A stretch of 64,000 nucleotides of DNA. It comes from Pedobacter sp. KBW06 (lineage in GTDB: Bacteria; Bacteroidota; Bacteroidia; Sphingobacteriales; Sphingobacteriaceae). Location of the stretch: positions 1,141,133 to 1,205,132 of the forward strand of contig NZ_QAJL01000001.1 in assembly GCF_003852525.1 (NCBI RefSeq). Direction: 5' to 3'. Positions 9,976-19,261 of the stretch are shown one piece after another. The position numbers were made by a program, and so were the translations under genes. The number at the start of each line of letters is the position of its first letter. Position 1 is the stretch's first letter. The notes below the pieces were generated by a model that was not told where the DNA came from, made no database searches, and saw nothing but the letters and a program-made list of their open reading frames with translations.

Positions 9976-10005
9976 TTTGAAATAAAATGCTTTTATTTAT
10001 CTTCG
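9976..10005 (+). promoter_or_regulatory. Candidate Bacteroidetes promoter for 10053 gene
   Basis: TTTG at 9976-9979 is followed after 18 bases by TATCTTCG (9998-10005), which matches seven of eight positions of the Bacteroidetes -7 box TAnnTTTG. The gene start lies 48 bases downstream. This is pattern matching only. Confidence 0.35.
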
Positions 10006-10052
10006 AATTGAATTTATAAGATATTCGGCAGCTGCCATAGCATAAGATCTAT

Positions 10053-11042
10053 ATGACTAAAGTCAAAATTTCAGGAATGGTGATAATTGCTATGGCAAGC
10101 TTGACGGTTGCCTGCACATCACCTGATCAAACACCGAAAGAAGCTGTAAAGAAAGCTTCACTGACTGCTGACACACTCAAATCTGCAATTAAAACAGATA
10201 GCCTGACTGCCAAACAGCTGACGCTGGATCAGTTGATCGCCTTATTTCAAAAAAAACCTTCTTTCCCCGTACTTGATTCGATTGAAAATGCCATACAAAT
10301 ACAACTTCCGGGGCTTGCTATAGAACAGCGGTATAAATTATTAGACCAATGGCAAAAAGTATTTAGCCCGAACATCAACCGTCTGGATCCGGGGCAAACG
10401 AAGCTGCTCCCCCTTTTTGACCAGTTGGAGGTCAGCTGGATTGATGGAGAAAGTGCCAATAACCGCAGGAAAAGAGTGGAAACGAAATTCCAGAAAGGCT
10501 TGTCTCCGGAACAAAAAACACTTTTTCAGCAACTCCTCAACCACCACATTGAAATCAAGCATGAAGAAGAAACAGGCGCCATTTTCCACCTTAGCCCCAG
10601 TTACTGGAAATCGTTATTTGCCTCAAATCTACTGAAGGACGACCGTAAGTTCTGGGACCAGACCGCCCTGGAAAATGACCCTGTAATTGATTATGATGCC
10701 GGTTTAGCGATAGATAGGGTAACGCTTGGCGACTGGGCCTTTTACTGGGAGCAGTTCTTAAAGCAATATCCAAAGAGCCATTATAAAAAGGAAGCACAAC
10801 GGAACTATCAGAGCTACCTGAGCCATCTGTTGGTTGGCCTGGAAAACACCCCTACTACAGAAGACAATTCCAATAAGGTCTTAGCGGAAGTAGCGCAGGA
10901 TTTTGATAAGATCAGCAAACGTCATCCCGGCAGTGATGTTGCCCTTTCAATTCTCGCTTTTAGAAAGACATTAGCGGCATCTCCTGAAAAAATCGACCTC
11001 TATAACCTGAGTAAGTCGTCAATTATAACTGCAACTAAATAA
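10053..11042 (+). CDS. Hypothetical lipoprotein, helical
   Basis: A 329-residue protein not recognised as any family. The N-terminus is a signal peptide with a probable lipobox ending at Cys21 (SLTVAC). After a Lys/Thr-rich linker up to about residue 60, the rest is mostly helical and charged, without obvious catalytic motifs or repeats; around residues 205-250 there are many aromatic residues (GDWAFYWEQFLKQYPKSHY), recalling helical-repeat or tetratricopeptide-like packing. It stands alone, divergent from the DUF1569 gene and convergent with the methyltransferase. A periplasmic or outer-membrane location is inferred from the lipobox. Function unknown. Confidence 0.8.
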   Translation: MTKVKISGMVIIAMASLTVACTSPDQTPKEAVKKASLTADTLKSAIKTDSLTAKQLTLDQLIALFQKKPSFPVLDSIENAIQIQLPGLAIEQRYKLLDQWQKVFSPNINRLDPGQTKLLPLFDQLEVSWIDGESANNRRKRVETKFQKGLSPEQKTLFQQLLNHHIEIKHEEETGAIFHLSPSYWKSLFASNLLKDDRKFWDQTALENDPVIDYDAGLAIDRVTLGDWAFYWEQFLKQYPKSHYKKEAQRNYQSYLSHLLVGLENTPTTEDNSNKVLAEVAQDFDKISKRHPGSDVALSILAFRKTLAASPEKIDLYNLSKSSIITATK

Positions 11043-11189
11043 TGATCAGGACCCTTCGCCAATTCTTCAGCTACTGATTGCCATGAGCAACTAACAGGAT
11101 CAAAACCATCATCTCATCGCCCAGCTTTTTTCATGATAGCATGCTACACATTTTTCCAGGAAAAAAAATAGTCCTCAAACAACAGCAGA

Positions 11190-11843
11190 TCAACTGACCT
11201 TAAGGTCCTCACGTTTTATACCTACAAATCTTACTACAGCACCTTTCCCATTGTGATACTTTCCCTCATTTAAGAGGATTTCCTCTTCGCACAGCATTAA
11301 GAGGTCGTAGTTTTCAAAGTCAGCTATGATTTCTTCCTTAGAAAGCAGCATATCGAGTTCCGCAGGGCCGCCAACTTTAGGGTCAAGCGCCTTTAATTTC
11401 AGGTGTTCCTTGCAGAAGGCTTCCAGGATAATGAGCCCGCCAGGTTTGAGGTATTCGTTTAATTTCTGATGAAATAAAGATTTCTGATCCGCAGCAAAAT
11501 GGGCATAGATCAGGCCAATGGCATCAAATGAGGCCGGTTCAAACGTTAACTGGTCCAGATCTCCAACGATATAAGAAATGGCAACGCCTTCCGCAGTGGC
11601 GAGTTGTAATGCCTTTGACTGCCCTTCCACACTCAGGTCAAAGGAGGTCACCTCCCATCCAAGTGCTGCAGCGAAAACGCCATTCCGTCCTTCACCATCG
11701 GCCGGCATCAATACCGATCCGGGTTTAAATTTCTCAATCCATTCTTTAAAAAATAGATTTGGCCCTTTTCCGTAGGCATATTCTTCCTCTTTATAGCGCT
11801 CGTCCCACCTATTTTTATATTCCTCATTCCAGGATTTATTCAT
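11190..11843 (-). CDS. Class I SAM-dependent methyltransferase
   Basis: A 217-residue cytoplasmic protein from the chosen start MNKSWNEEYKNRWDERY; the frame extends to 11933 but the added 30 residues are not family-like. Motif I is seen as MPADGEGRNGVFAAALG (about residues 47-63), followed by the acidic residue after beta 2 in VTSFDLS, and motif IV/post-I in FDAIGLIYAHF. This order and the initial WDERY resemble the TehB / thiopurine-methyltransferase-like group (methyltransferase domain 25). The acceptor is unknown. It is preceded by a 110-base gap after the AraC gene stop and is convergent with the lipoprotein at 10053. Confidence 0.88.
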   Translation of the reverse strand: MNKSWNEEYKNRWDERYKEEEYAYGKGPNLFFKEWIEKFKPGSVLMPADGEGRNGVFAAALGWEVTSFDLSVEGQSKALQLATAEGVAISYIVGDLDQLTFEPASFDAIGLIYAHFAADQKSLFHQKLNEYLKPGGLIILEAFCKEHLKLKALDPKVGGPAELDMLLSKEEIIADFENYDLLMLCEEEILLNEGKYHNGKGAVVRFVGIKREDLKVS

Positions 11844-12043
11844 GTCTGTTCGTTTTAAATGTTTAATAATAATTTTATAGTTTGTTATTCCCCGGCATTG
11901 TTTTGCCCGGGGCTCATCCTGTCCTAAGCTCAAACTGCCGTCAAACCTTGTCGGACATAAATCTTCCGGCTTTTGTGCTTATTCAACAAAAGTAAGATCA
12001 GCACTGTGCTGAAGCGTAGGACAAAAATTCAGTTGTATAGGAT

Positions 12044-12901
12044 TTATCTAAAGTTTTGCCTGAAGGCCTCCGGAGAATGTCCTGTATACTTTTTGAAGAA
12101 CCTGATAAAATAGGAAACATCTTCGTAGCCCAAACTGTAAGCAATCTGATTGACCTGATTCGATGTTGCCAAAAGGTGTCTTTTGGCTTCCAGTATCAGG
12201 TATTCATTGATCAGCTCCGAACAGGTTTTCCCCAATGTTGTCTTCGCGATTGCATTCAGCTGATAGGTAGAAAGGTTCAACATCTGCGCATATTCCGCTA
12301 CTTGCTTATGACTAAAAACATGACGCTCTAAAAGCGACAGGAACTTTTCCAGACCCTCCTGATTATAAAGGCTCACCTGATCAGCAGGATTGTGCTGCTG
12401 TGCCCTGAGCAACTCGATAAAGAAGATTCCCATATTTGCTTTAATCACCTCCTGATAGCACTCCTGCTTATCGGTATACTCCTCAAAAACAGCAAGCAGC
12501 ACCCGCATCAGCTTCGGAAACTGATCCGCATTCAGCCCGTAATGGTTCAGCTGACTTAACTTCCGCAGCAGCTGGCCGGCATGCTGATCATGAGGCAAAT
12601 AGAATTCATCTCTGAAATGGATCAGATACCCTGTGCTACCCGCATTTAGCTCAATCTGATGTACCTGACCGGGCCGCATAAAGAAAACAGTATGGTCAGT
12701 AATGGGGTAAGACCTGAAATCTATTTCATGCTGTCCTTTCCCATTTTCTATCACCAGAATATAGAAGAAATCATGCCTGTGAAGCTCCTGCAGCATGTCT
12801 TTTCCGTCAAGTAAATCAACAATCTTCCGGATCCCGAAGTTTCCAAAAAGATCTGGTTCTGCCTGTGTGCTACTGAGATGTCTGATCGGGATTCTTTCCA
12901 T
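12044..12901 (-). CDS. AraC-family transcriptional regulator, full length
   Basis: A 285-residue regulator. Residues about 20-150 form an AraC-type cupin sensor domain (HDFFYILVIENGKGQHEIDF, then VFFMRPGQVHQIEL). The C-terminal 100 residues contain the two helix-turn-helix units: KQVAEYAQMLNLSTYQLNAIAK and INQIAYSLGYEDVSYFIRFFKK-like sequence followed by TGHSPEAFR. Ligand and targets are unknown. It lies 88 bases downstream of the alcohol dehydrogenase stop on the same strand, and a 17-bp perfect inverted repeat fills that gap, so it could regulate itself or the dehydrogenase. Confidence 0.93.
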   Translation of the reverse strand: MERIPIRHLSSTQAEPDLFGNFGIRKIVDLLDGKDMLQELHRHDFFYILVIENGKGQHEIDFRSYPITDHTVFFMRPGQVHQIELNAGSTGYLIHFRDEFYLPHDQHAGQLLRKLSQLNHYGLNADQFPKLMRVLLAVFEEYTDKQECYQEVIKANMGIFFIELLRAQQHNPADQVSLYNQEGLEKFLSLLERHVFSHKQVAEYAQMLNLSTYQLNAIAKTTLGKTCSELINEYLILEAKRHLLATSNQVNQIAYSLGYEDVSYFIRFFKKYTGHSPEAFRQNFR

Positions 12902-12942
12902 TTAAATCATTGTGCTGAAATAGCGGATATAGCGCTTAAGCT

Positions 12943-12980
12943 AATGTTTAGCCAAATGTAACGACATTTGGCTAAACATT
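12943..12980. repeat. Perfect 17-bp inverted repeat, loop AACG
   Basis: AATGTTTAGCCAAATGT at 12943-12959 is exactly mirrored at 12964-12980, with loop AACG. It lies between the alcohol dehydrogenase stop (12990) and the AraC start (12901). No T-run follows on either strand. On the minus strand it includes TACATTTG (12960 to 12953), matching the TAnnTTTG -7 box about 50 bases before the AraC ATG, so it may be an operator overlapping the AraC promoter, or an unusual terminator. Confidence 0.85.
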
Positions 12981-12989
12981 TCAGCGGAA

Positions 12990-14063
12990 TTAATTCTTTG
13001 CTTTCAGCGATGCCATATCGATCACAAAGCGGTATTTCACCTCTCCTTTTAACAAACGCTCATAAGCATCGTTCACGTCATCCACACCGATCAGCTCAAT
13101 GTCGGAAACAATATTGTGTTCCGAGCAGAAGTCCAGCATTTCCTGTGTTTCTGCAATACCGCCGATCATTGATCCGGCAAAGCTTCTTCTTCCTAAGATC
13201 AGGCTAAAAGAAGTCACAGGAAGTGGTTCCATTGGGGCACCAACCAATGCCAGGGCGCCATCAACTTTGAGCAGGTTAAGGTAAGCGTCCATATCGTGTT
13301 GCGCAGATACACAATCTAAAATAAAATGCAGGCTTTTCGAGTACCTGGCCATTTGTTCCGGGTCGGTGGACAAAACAACTTCGTCCGCACCCAGACGTTT
13401 TGCATCTTCCTGTTTAGACAATGAAGTGGTGAAAACCACCACATGAGCACCCATCGCTTTCGCGATTTTAATCCCCATATGTCCAAGACCACCGATACCT
13501 ACAATTCCTACTTTTTTCCCAGGGCCAACGTTCCAGTGCCTTAACGGCGAATAGGTCGTGATCCCCGCACAAAGTAAGGGTGCTGTTGCGGCAAGGTCCA
13601 GGTTTTCCGGTACCCGTAAAACATAGTTTTCATCTACCACTACACTTTCGGCGTATCCGCCAAAGGTTTGTCCGCCAAGATGTTTGTCAGCTGAGTTAAA
13701 GGTTAAGGTACTTCCCGGTTCACAAAATTGCTCCAGACCTTCCCTGCAATATTCACATTCCCTGCAGGAATCTACCATACAACCTACTGCCGCCAGGTCC
13801 CCTATTTTAAACCTGGTTACATGTGGCCCTACATTTGTAACCCTTCCCACTATCTCATGGCCGGGAACTATGGGATAAATGGTATTGTGCCATTCATTTT
13901 TTGCAGAATGTAAATCTGAGTGACAGATGCCGCAAAACAGGATTTCAATCTCCACATCATGTGCAGTGACAGTTCTACGTTGTATGTTCAGTACTTTTAG
14001 AGAATCAGTGGCCGCAGCCGCGCCAAAGGCTTTGATATTATTTACTGTGCTATTTCCGTTCAT
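12990..14063 (-). CDS. Zinc-dependent NAD(P) alcohol dehydrogenase (YahK/CAD-like)
   Basis: A 357-residue medium-chain dehydrogenase that interconverts primary alcohols and aldehydes in the cytoplasm. Catalytic zinc ligands are visible as Cys44 in CGICHSD and His69 in PGHE; structural zinc cysteines are C100, C103, C106 and C114. The Rossmann motif GIGGLGHMGIKIAKAMG lies near residues 183-199. The start is MNGNSTVNNIKAFGAAA; an additional 28 upstream codons in frame are not family-like. This CAD/YahK subgroup commonly has FEC-like NADP preference and acts on aldehydes, but the exact substrate is unknown. Flanked on both sides by AraC-type regulators, of which the upstream one (14153-14704) is shortened. 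Confidence 0.93.
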   Translation of the reverse strand: MNGNSTVNNIKAFGAAAATDSLKVLNIQRRTVTAHDVEIEILFCGICHSDLHSAKNEWHNTIYPIVPGHEIVGRVTNVGPHVTRFKIGDLAAVGCMVDSCRECEYCREGLEQFCEPGSTLTFNSADKHLGGQTFGGYAESVVVDENYVLRVPENLDLAATAPLLCAGITTYSPLRHWNVGPGKKVGIVGIGGLGHMGIKIAKAMGAHVVVFTTSLSKQEDAKRLGADEVVLSTDPEQMARYSKSLHFILDCVSAQHDMDAYLNLLKVDGALALVGAPMEPLPVTSFSLILGRRSFAGSMIGGIAETQEMLDFCSEHNIVSDIELIGVDDVNDAYERLLKGEVKYRFVIDMASLKAKN

Positions 14064-14152
14064 GATCTTTTTATTTTGATCCCACAAAGGTCTGCGGAAA
14101 GCAGGCCGTTCACAAATAGATTTCAAACAGAAAAGTAAGAATTTCAAACAAT

Positions 14153-14704
14153 TTAAGCACGAAGTGATTTGGGAATTGTCCCGGTGATCCTTTTAAAGAA
14201 ATTATTGAAATAGGTGGGATATTCAAAACCGAGCGCATATCCGATGTCTGCGATGCTCCAGTCTGTATGGATCAGCAGGGCTTTTGCTTCGCTGATCACC
14301 CTTTCAGAAACATGGGTAGTCGTGGATTTCCCAGTCACTTCTTTCACTGATCTGTTGAGGTGATTCACATGTACCGCCAATCCATTGGCATAATCCTGCG
14401 CTGTTCTTAAGCCCAGAGGTTGCTTCGGACTTTCTATTGGAAACTGTCGTTCCAGCAATTCAAGAAATAGGGAGGTGATGCGGGCCGAGGCATTTTTATG
14501 CTTAAAGAAATTCTCCGTCGGCTGCATTTTTAATGCTTCATGGATCAGACTCCTTCCGGTATTGATACAGATTTTATAAAAATCCCTTCTGTTATAAGTC
14601 GGCACCGCACTAACGCCGGTCCCCACTTCATATACTTTAAAGCCTTTTAGTTTCAGTTCGCCCGCATTACAATCAGCTGTCCCGGAAGAGATCTTCTTAT
14701 CCAT
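14153..14704 (-). CDS. AraC-family regulator with internal deletion of sensor domain
   Basis: Only 183 residues. The N-terminal 50 residues (up to RRDFYKICINTGRS) are the beginning of an AraC cupin sensor domain, but they pass directly into LIHEALKMQP, which in related Pedobacter-type regulators of about 290-300 residues lies far downstream, just before the linker and DNA-binding part. About 110 residues of the sensor barrel are therefore missing, in frame. The C-terminal helix-turn-helix region is intact (LAVHVNHLNRSVKEVTGKS, then IGYALGFEYPTYFNNFFKR). The product may be a ligand-independent DNA-binding protein or a decaying gene. It precedes the alcohol dehydrogenase by about 90 bases on the same strand. 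Comparison with full-length relatives is from memory. Confidence 0.85.
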   Translation of the reverse strand: MDKKISSGTADCNAGELKLKGFKVYEVGTGVSAVPTYNRRDFYKICINTGRSLIHEALKMQPTENFFKHKNASARITSLFLELLERQFPIESPKQPLGLRTAQDYANGLAVHVNHLNRSVKEVTGKSTTTHVSERVISEAKALLIHTDWSIADIGYALGFEYPTYFNNFFKRITGTIPKSLRA

Positions 14705-14959
14705 AACACAAAGTTAAGAAAATCAAACGCAAATGCCGGTCATCAGGAAGACAAGACTTCCATACAAACCCTCCATTTGCAATTGGTTAAGCCGGAAACA
14801 GGCAATCCGGGGTTATTGTCTGTAGCATATAAAATTCCTATAGGTTGAACAGAGAAATCAACAACGAATTTTATTAGCGTAATAAATGATCTTATCGAAG
14901 ATTTTACAAAACAATTTGCTTTTTGTTGTTTTATTTAGAATGATTATAAACAAAGATCC

Positions 14960-14967
14960 TATCTTTG
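14960..14967 (+). promoter_or_regulatory. -7 box TATCTTTG upstream of sigma factor gene
   Basis: TATCTTTG matches TAnnTTTG fully and lies 42 bases before the ATG at 15010. A good -33 TTTG at the usual distance is not seen. The element argues against a start further upstream (a TTG at 14965 in the same frame would lie inside it). The remaining intergenic stretch 14705-14959 is AT-rich and shows nothing else I can support. Confidence 0.45.
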
Positions 14968-15009
14968 AACCGGTACAATATAGTCAGGCGCACAACTCAA
15001 AAAGGGAAC

Positions 15010-15510
15010 ATGGATCACAGCAGTTTTGAAAACACATATAATTTGTATTGGGAGGAATTGTATGGTTATTGTCTTCATCATTGTAAAGACAATTATCGGG
15101 CTGAGGAAATTGTACAGGATGTGTTTTTATCACTTTGGGAGCGGCAGCATCAGCTTTTGATGGAGGGCAGCATCAAGTCCTACCTGTATAAGGCAGTCAA
15201 AAACAAAGTATTTGACTTTTACCGGGAGCAGGCAAAAAAGAACACCTTGCTCGCCGAACTGCGGTTAAAACTCTGTGATGATACCTGTCTCACCGAAAAT
15301 GAGGTGTACTTCAACGATCTGAACTCAAACCTGGGTAAGGCCATAGACAGCCTTCCATGTCGCTGCCGTGAAGTGTACCAGCTCAGCCGGGAAGGCGGAC
15401 TGAACAATAAAGAAATTGCCATTCAGCTCTCCATATCTGAAAAAACAGTTGAACAGCACATGACCAAAGCATTACGTTCTATTCGAAAAAAAATAGATTC
15501 ACACGCTTAA
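15010..15510 (+). CDS. ECF-type RNA polymerase sigma-70 factor (FecI-like)
   Basis: A 166-residue sigma factor starting MDHSSFENTYNLYW. Region 2 spans about residues 5-75 with YRAEEIVQDVFLSLWERQ, and region 4 lies at about 105-160 with DSLPCRCREVYQLSREGG and the helix-turn-helix IAIQLSISEKTVEQHMTKAL. It is the first gene of a plus-strand series sigma, FecR, TonB receptor, leucine-rich lipoprotein, HmuY-like protein, TonB receptor. By analogy it should direct transcription of the receptor operon after FecR is inactivated by signalling through the STN domain of the receptor at 16674. Confidence 0.94.
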   Translation: MDHSSFENTYNLYWEELYGYCLHHCKDNYRAEEIVQDVFLSLWERQHQLLMEGSIKSYLYKAVKNKVFDFYREQAKKNTLLAELRLKLCDDTCLTENEVYFNDLNSNLGKAIDSLPCRCREVYQLSREGGLNNKEIAIQLSISEKTVEQHMTKALRSIRKKIDSHA

Positions 15511-15618
15511 GCATAAAAATAAAACAACTGATTTACAGATAATTAAATAAAACTTCATTTTTAAACTAAGGGTAAAGCAGCGATTTTACGATTAAGGTAT
15601 GTATAAAGCAAAAAAACA

Positions 15619-16602
15619 ATGCAGATCAGCCCACAACTACTTGAAAAATATCATCTGGACCTATGTACGCCACATGAGAAAGAAGTAGTAATGGCCTGGC
15701 TTGACAATGATGATGTATTGGGTGACTTTGAAAAAGACAGCCCGCTGCATCAGTCAAAAGGACAAGCCAATACCAATATGCGTCGTTTTCTGGCCGAAAA
15801 AACCGGTGTAGACCTTTCCGCTGCCAGGTCTTATGACCACAAAAAACAAGTGTTCCCTACCCTGCGAATTGCAGCCACCGCTTTATTGTTTGGTCTTTTT
15901 GCAGGCATCTGGTTTCATTACCAGTCTTCTGCCAAACCAAAGCTTTCTGCGATGAAAGACATCAGGATCCCTTTTGGAAAGAAAGGCAAGGTTACCCTTT
16001 CTGATGGCACCGATATCTATTTAAATTCAGGTACGGTATTGTCTTATCCGGAAAGATTTGACGACAGTACCCGTCAGGTTATCCTCACCGGTGAAGCTTT
16101 TTTTAAGGTAGCACCTGATGCCAGACATCCTTTCATTGTAAAAAGCAGTCACCATACACAGGTAAGCGTACTTGGGACTGCATTTAATATCCGTGCCTAT
16201 GGCAACGAAAATCAGGTAGAAGTAAGTGTAGAAGAAGGAAAGGTAAAATTCCTCAATGCAGCCATGCAGTCGGAGCACCTGTTACTCAGTGCCGGTCAGT
16301 CTGCAAGTTATTCCGTACAAACCGGAAAGATGAAACGCAGCTCTGTTGAAACAACTGCAGTTACCTCTTCCTGGAAAAACAATCAATTGAGTTTTCAGGG
16401 AGAAAGGATGAAAGATGTAGTGAAAAAGCTGGAACGATGGTACAACATAAAGATAAAAATTGACCATGAACAGTTGCCGGGAATGAGGTATTCAGGCAGT
16501 TATTCCAACCCGGAACTCTATCAGTTGCTAAAGAGCATGGGTTTTGTAATGGGATTTAAATATAAGGTAAACGAAACAGACACACTAATCACGATATATT
16601 AA
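15619..16602 (+). CDS. FecR-family anti-sigma factor
   Basis: A 327-residue protein with a short cytoplasmic part, one membrane segment at about residues 80-95 (IAATALLFGLFAGIWF), and a periplasmic FecR domain with LSDGTDIYLNSGTVLSYP and VILTGEAFFKV near 130-165. The C-terminal DUF4974-like part includes FQGERMKDVVKKLERWYNIKI. It controls the sigma factor encoded 108 bases upstream. Slightly shorter than the other two FecR proteins of the window, mainly in the region between the membrane segment and the FecR domain. Confidence 0.93.
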   Translation: MQISPQLLEKYHLDLCTPHEKEVVMAWLDNDDVLGDFEKDSPLHQSKGQANTNMRRFLAEKTGVDLSAARSYDHKKQVFPTLRIAATALLFGLFAGIWFHYQSSAKPKLSAMKDIRIPFGKKGKVTLSDGTDIYLNSGTVLSYPERFDDSTRQVILTGEAFFKVAPDARHPFIVKSSHHTQVSVLGTAFNIRAYGNENQVEVSVEEGKVKFLNAAMQSEHLLLSAGQSASYSVQTGKMKRSSVETTAVTSSWKNNQLSFQGERMKDVVKKLERWYNIKIKIDHEQLPGMRYSGSYSNPELYQLLKSMGFVMGFKYKVNETDTLITIY

Positions 16603-16613
16603 GGATAAAAAAA

Positions 16614-16646
16614 GCCACGGTGCTCGTCGCTAAACATCACCGTGGC
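16614..16646 (+). other. Hairpin between FecR and TonB receptor genes
   Basis: GCCACGGTG (16614-16622) pairs with CACCGTGGC (16638-16646), a perfect 9-bp GC-rich stem with a 15-base loop. It lies 12 bases after the FecR stop and 28 bases before the receptor start. No T-run follows, so processing, attenuation or mRNA protection are possible roles rather than simple termination. Confidence 0.65.
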
Positions 16647-16673
16647 GAAATGAAACACAGTTAAATCATAAAT

Positions 16674-19241
16674 ATGAATCATTTTGACAAATGTAGGAAA
16701 TCTACATTGGTTAGGGAATGTACTGTCCAAAAAATAATTGGACAGTCCTTCAGACTAACGCTTTGCCTGGCTTTATTCCTGCTGGGCAGTTTATCTCTTT
16801 TCTCTCAGCAATCGGCCTTGCTGGAGCAAAAAATCAGTATAAAAACAGGCAGAATCAGTAAGGCAAAAGCGCTTGCTGAACTTGGCCGCAATGCGAATTG
16901 TACTTTTTCTTATGCCAATGACCTCATTCAAAGTGAAGCCCTGGTCCAACTGGATTATAAAAATACAGCACTCAAAACCATTCTTAAAAAATTGCTTGGC
17001 GTTGGGCCGGATCTGCTCCAGGTTCAGGGCAATACCATACACATCAAGGCTGTAAAACCAGCCCGGGTTAAAGCGAAAGTCCTGGTTAAGAAAGACTCCG
17101 CAAGCCTGTCCGGCAACTTCGACCTCAACCCGGTAGTCATCACCGGTCAGTACCGTCCTCAGGCACTGAACAAGTCCATATATCGTGTTGAAGTGATTGG
17201 CAAGGCACAAATCCGGAATATGGCAGTAAGTAATGTTGCGGAGCTGCTCAAGCAGCAATTGAACATTGAGATTGAAAATCAATCGGGAATGGGCCGCTCC
17301 AAGATCAGGGTCCTCGGACTGAACAGCCAATATACCAAAATCCTGATGGACAATATCCCCATTGCCGGCGACGAGAATATGGGTAGCGATGTCGACCTGA
17401 GTACCATCAGTCTTGACGACGTAGAAAGGGTGGAAATCATCAAAGGTGCCATGGGCGTAGAATACGGGGCAAACAGCGTTGCCGGAGTCATCAATATCAT
17501 TACGAAGAAAAATTCAGAACAAAAGACAGACCTCAGCCTCGAAATTCAGGAAGAGAGCATCAGAAATGAATACAACCTCCAGACTTCTGATAAAGCCAAG
17601 GGCAGGCATATCCAGAGAATCAGCGCGAGTCATAATTTAACCGGGCAGCTGTCTTTTGGAGGATCAGTTTCCAGAGATCAGTTCAACGGATACTGGGGAA
17701 GCTATACCGGGGCTGGTATCAGCAAAGAAATCACCGAAAAAAGAGGCTATGAATGGTCGCCCAAAACCTCCTGGAACGGCAATGTATACCTTTCTTATAC
17801 CCGCAAAAATTTCTCGGCCTTTTATAAGTTCAATTATTTCAGTTCCGACCTCACCAATTACGGGCATTTTGCAAATGGCTTTTTATTAAAAGATGAACAG
17901 ATCTACGTCAATGCCTCAGTAAATAATGATTATCACAATGAACGCTATAATCATCACCTGAACCTCCGGGGTGATTTCTGGAAAGATGCTTATTATAGCC
18001 TGGATGCTTCCTATCAGAAAAACGGACTGGAACACCGCAGGCAAGCCATCAACCTGCAGGACAACTCCGTAATCGATAAAGCCAATGGCATTCCCGGAAG
18101 CGAGAAACTCCAGGCCACCGACTGGCAGAAATATTATCAGTCTGCCGGCTTTTATGCCAAAGGCACTTTTCTAAAACCCATCCTCCATAAAAAACTCGAT
18201 TTTAATGCTGGTTTTGAAATGGACCACACCAAAGGCAACCAGGGTTACACCAATTTCTTCAACGACGTATCCCTGAGCAGCCCTATTGAGAACACCCTTT
18301 TTACCGGTTCCGGTTATACCTCATTTGAGTGGAATGTTTCACCTAAAGTCATGATTCGTCCCGGTTTCAGGTTCAATTACAGCAATAAGCTCAAAATGAG
18401 AACCAACCAGTCGGTAACAACGAGGTACAGGCTAAACGAGCAGAACGATGTCAGACTGATCATAGGTACCTCTACCCGCTTCCCCAATTACGAGGAATTG
18501 TACTCCTGGTTTGTCAACAGCATCCATGATTACCGGGGCAATCCGAATTTAAAGCCTGAATATGGCAAGTCTGCCGAGTTTCAATGGTCATTCAAAAAGA
18601 AATTACCCGGGGCCATTCACCTGGAGACCAATCTGAGTTCCATGTTCCAGCACATTACCGACCGGATCGTCAATACCGTTTACCGGGTTGAGGGAGAAAA
18701 TACACTGACAGGCAGAAATACCTATGCCAATGAGAACAAATACTATGGTTTACTCAACCAGGTAGACCTTAACCTCGTCTCAGATCAGTTTCATTTTTCC
18801 CTGGGCGCTTCTTTACATGGCTATAAAGGAAATGATGGTGCTTCAGTCGATGCCTACAAAAAGTTCTTATGGAATACCCAGATCAACGCGCAGCTCAGCT
18901 ATGTGCTTCCGGCAGGCATCAGAACAGCACTTTTTTTCAGACATGTGGGCAGACAGCCGCTATACGAGATCGTGTCGACCGGCAGGGGTTCCGACCTTCA
19001 GCCTACCGGATTTATAACGATCCTGAATAAAACAGATGCCTATCAAAACCTGGATTTCAGCCTGGCAAAATCCTTCCTGAACAAAAAGGTGGACCTGCGA
19101 CTGGGTGTCAAAAACCTCTTTGACGTGACCGATATCAAATACAAGTCCGTCAACAAACCAGACAACATTTACTATACCCTCAGAACGCTAAGGCTTTATT
19201 ACGGCCGGAGTTACTTCCTGAGACTTTCCTACAAAATTTAA
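16674..19241 (+). CDS. TonB-dependent receptor with STN domain (probable heme/hemoprotein receptor)
   Basis: An 855-residue outer-membrane receptor. A signal sequence ends at about residue 45 (LSLFSQQ), an STN domain follows at about 53-125, and a plug at about 150-285 with VVITGQYRP, LGLNSQYTKILMDNIPI and GVEYGANSVAGVINI. The rest is a 22-strand barrel ending in YGRSYFLRLSYKI. There is no SusC-type carboxypeptidase-like domain, and no SusD follows. Association with an HmuY-like protein suggests heme, hemoprotein or another iron source. The STN domain matches control by the upstream sigma/FecR pair. The barrel and plug strongly resemble the receptor at 22152, so the two are paralogues. Confidence 0.92.
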   Translation: MNHFDKCRKSTLVRECTVQKIIGQSFRLTLCLALFLLGSLSLFSQQSALLEQKISIKTGRISKAKALAELGRNANCTFSYANDLIQSEALVQLDYKNTALKTILKKLLGVGPDLLQVQGNTIHIKAVKPARVKAKVLVKKDSASLSGNFDLNPVVITGQYRPQALNKSIYRVEVIGKAQIRNMAVSNVAELLKQQLNIEIENQSGMGRSKIRVLGLNSQYTKILMDNIPIAGDENMGSDVDLSTISLDDVERVEIIKGAMGVEYGANSVAGVINIITKKNSEQKTDLSLEIQEESIRNEYNLQTSDKAKGRHIQRISASHNLTGQLSFGGSVSRDQFNGYWGSYTGAGISKEITEKRGYEWSPKTSWNGNVYLSYTRKNFSAFYKFNYFSSDLTNYGHFANGFLLKDEQIYVNASVNNDYHNERYNHHLNLRGDFWKDAYYSLDASYQKNGLEHRRQAINLQDNSVIDKANGIPGSEKLQATDWQKYYQSAGFYAKGTFLKPILHKKLDFNAGFEMDHTKGNQGYTNFFNDVSLSSPIENTLFTGSGYTSFEWNVSPKVMIRPGFRFNYSNKLKMRTNQSVTTRYRLNEQNDVRLIIGTSTRFPNYEELYSWFVNSIHDYRGNPNLKPEYGKSAEFQWSFKKKLPGAIHLETNLSSMFQHITDRIVNTVYRVEGENTLTGRNTYANENKYYGLLNQVDLNLVSDQFHFSLGASLHGYKGNDGASVDAYKKFLWNTQINAQLSYVLPAGIRTALFFRHVGRQPLYEIVSTGRGSDLQPTGFITILNKTDAYQNLDFSLAKSFLNKKVDLRLGVKNLFDVTDIKYKSVNKPDNIYYTLRTLRLYYGRSYFLRLSYKI

Positions 19242-19261
19242 AAAACAAAAAATTAAACATC

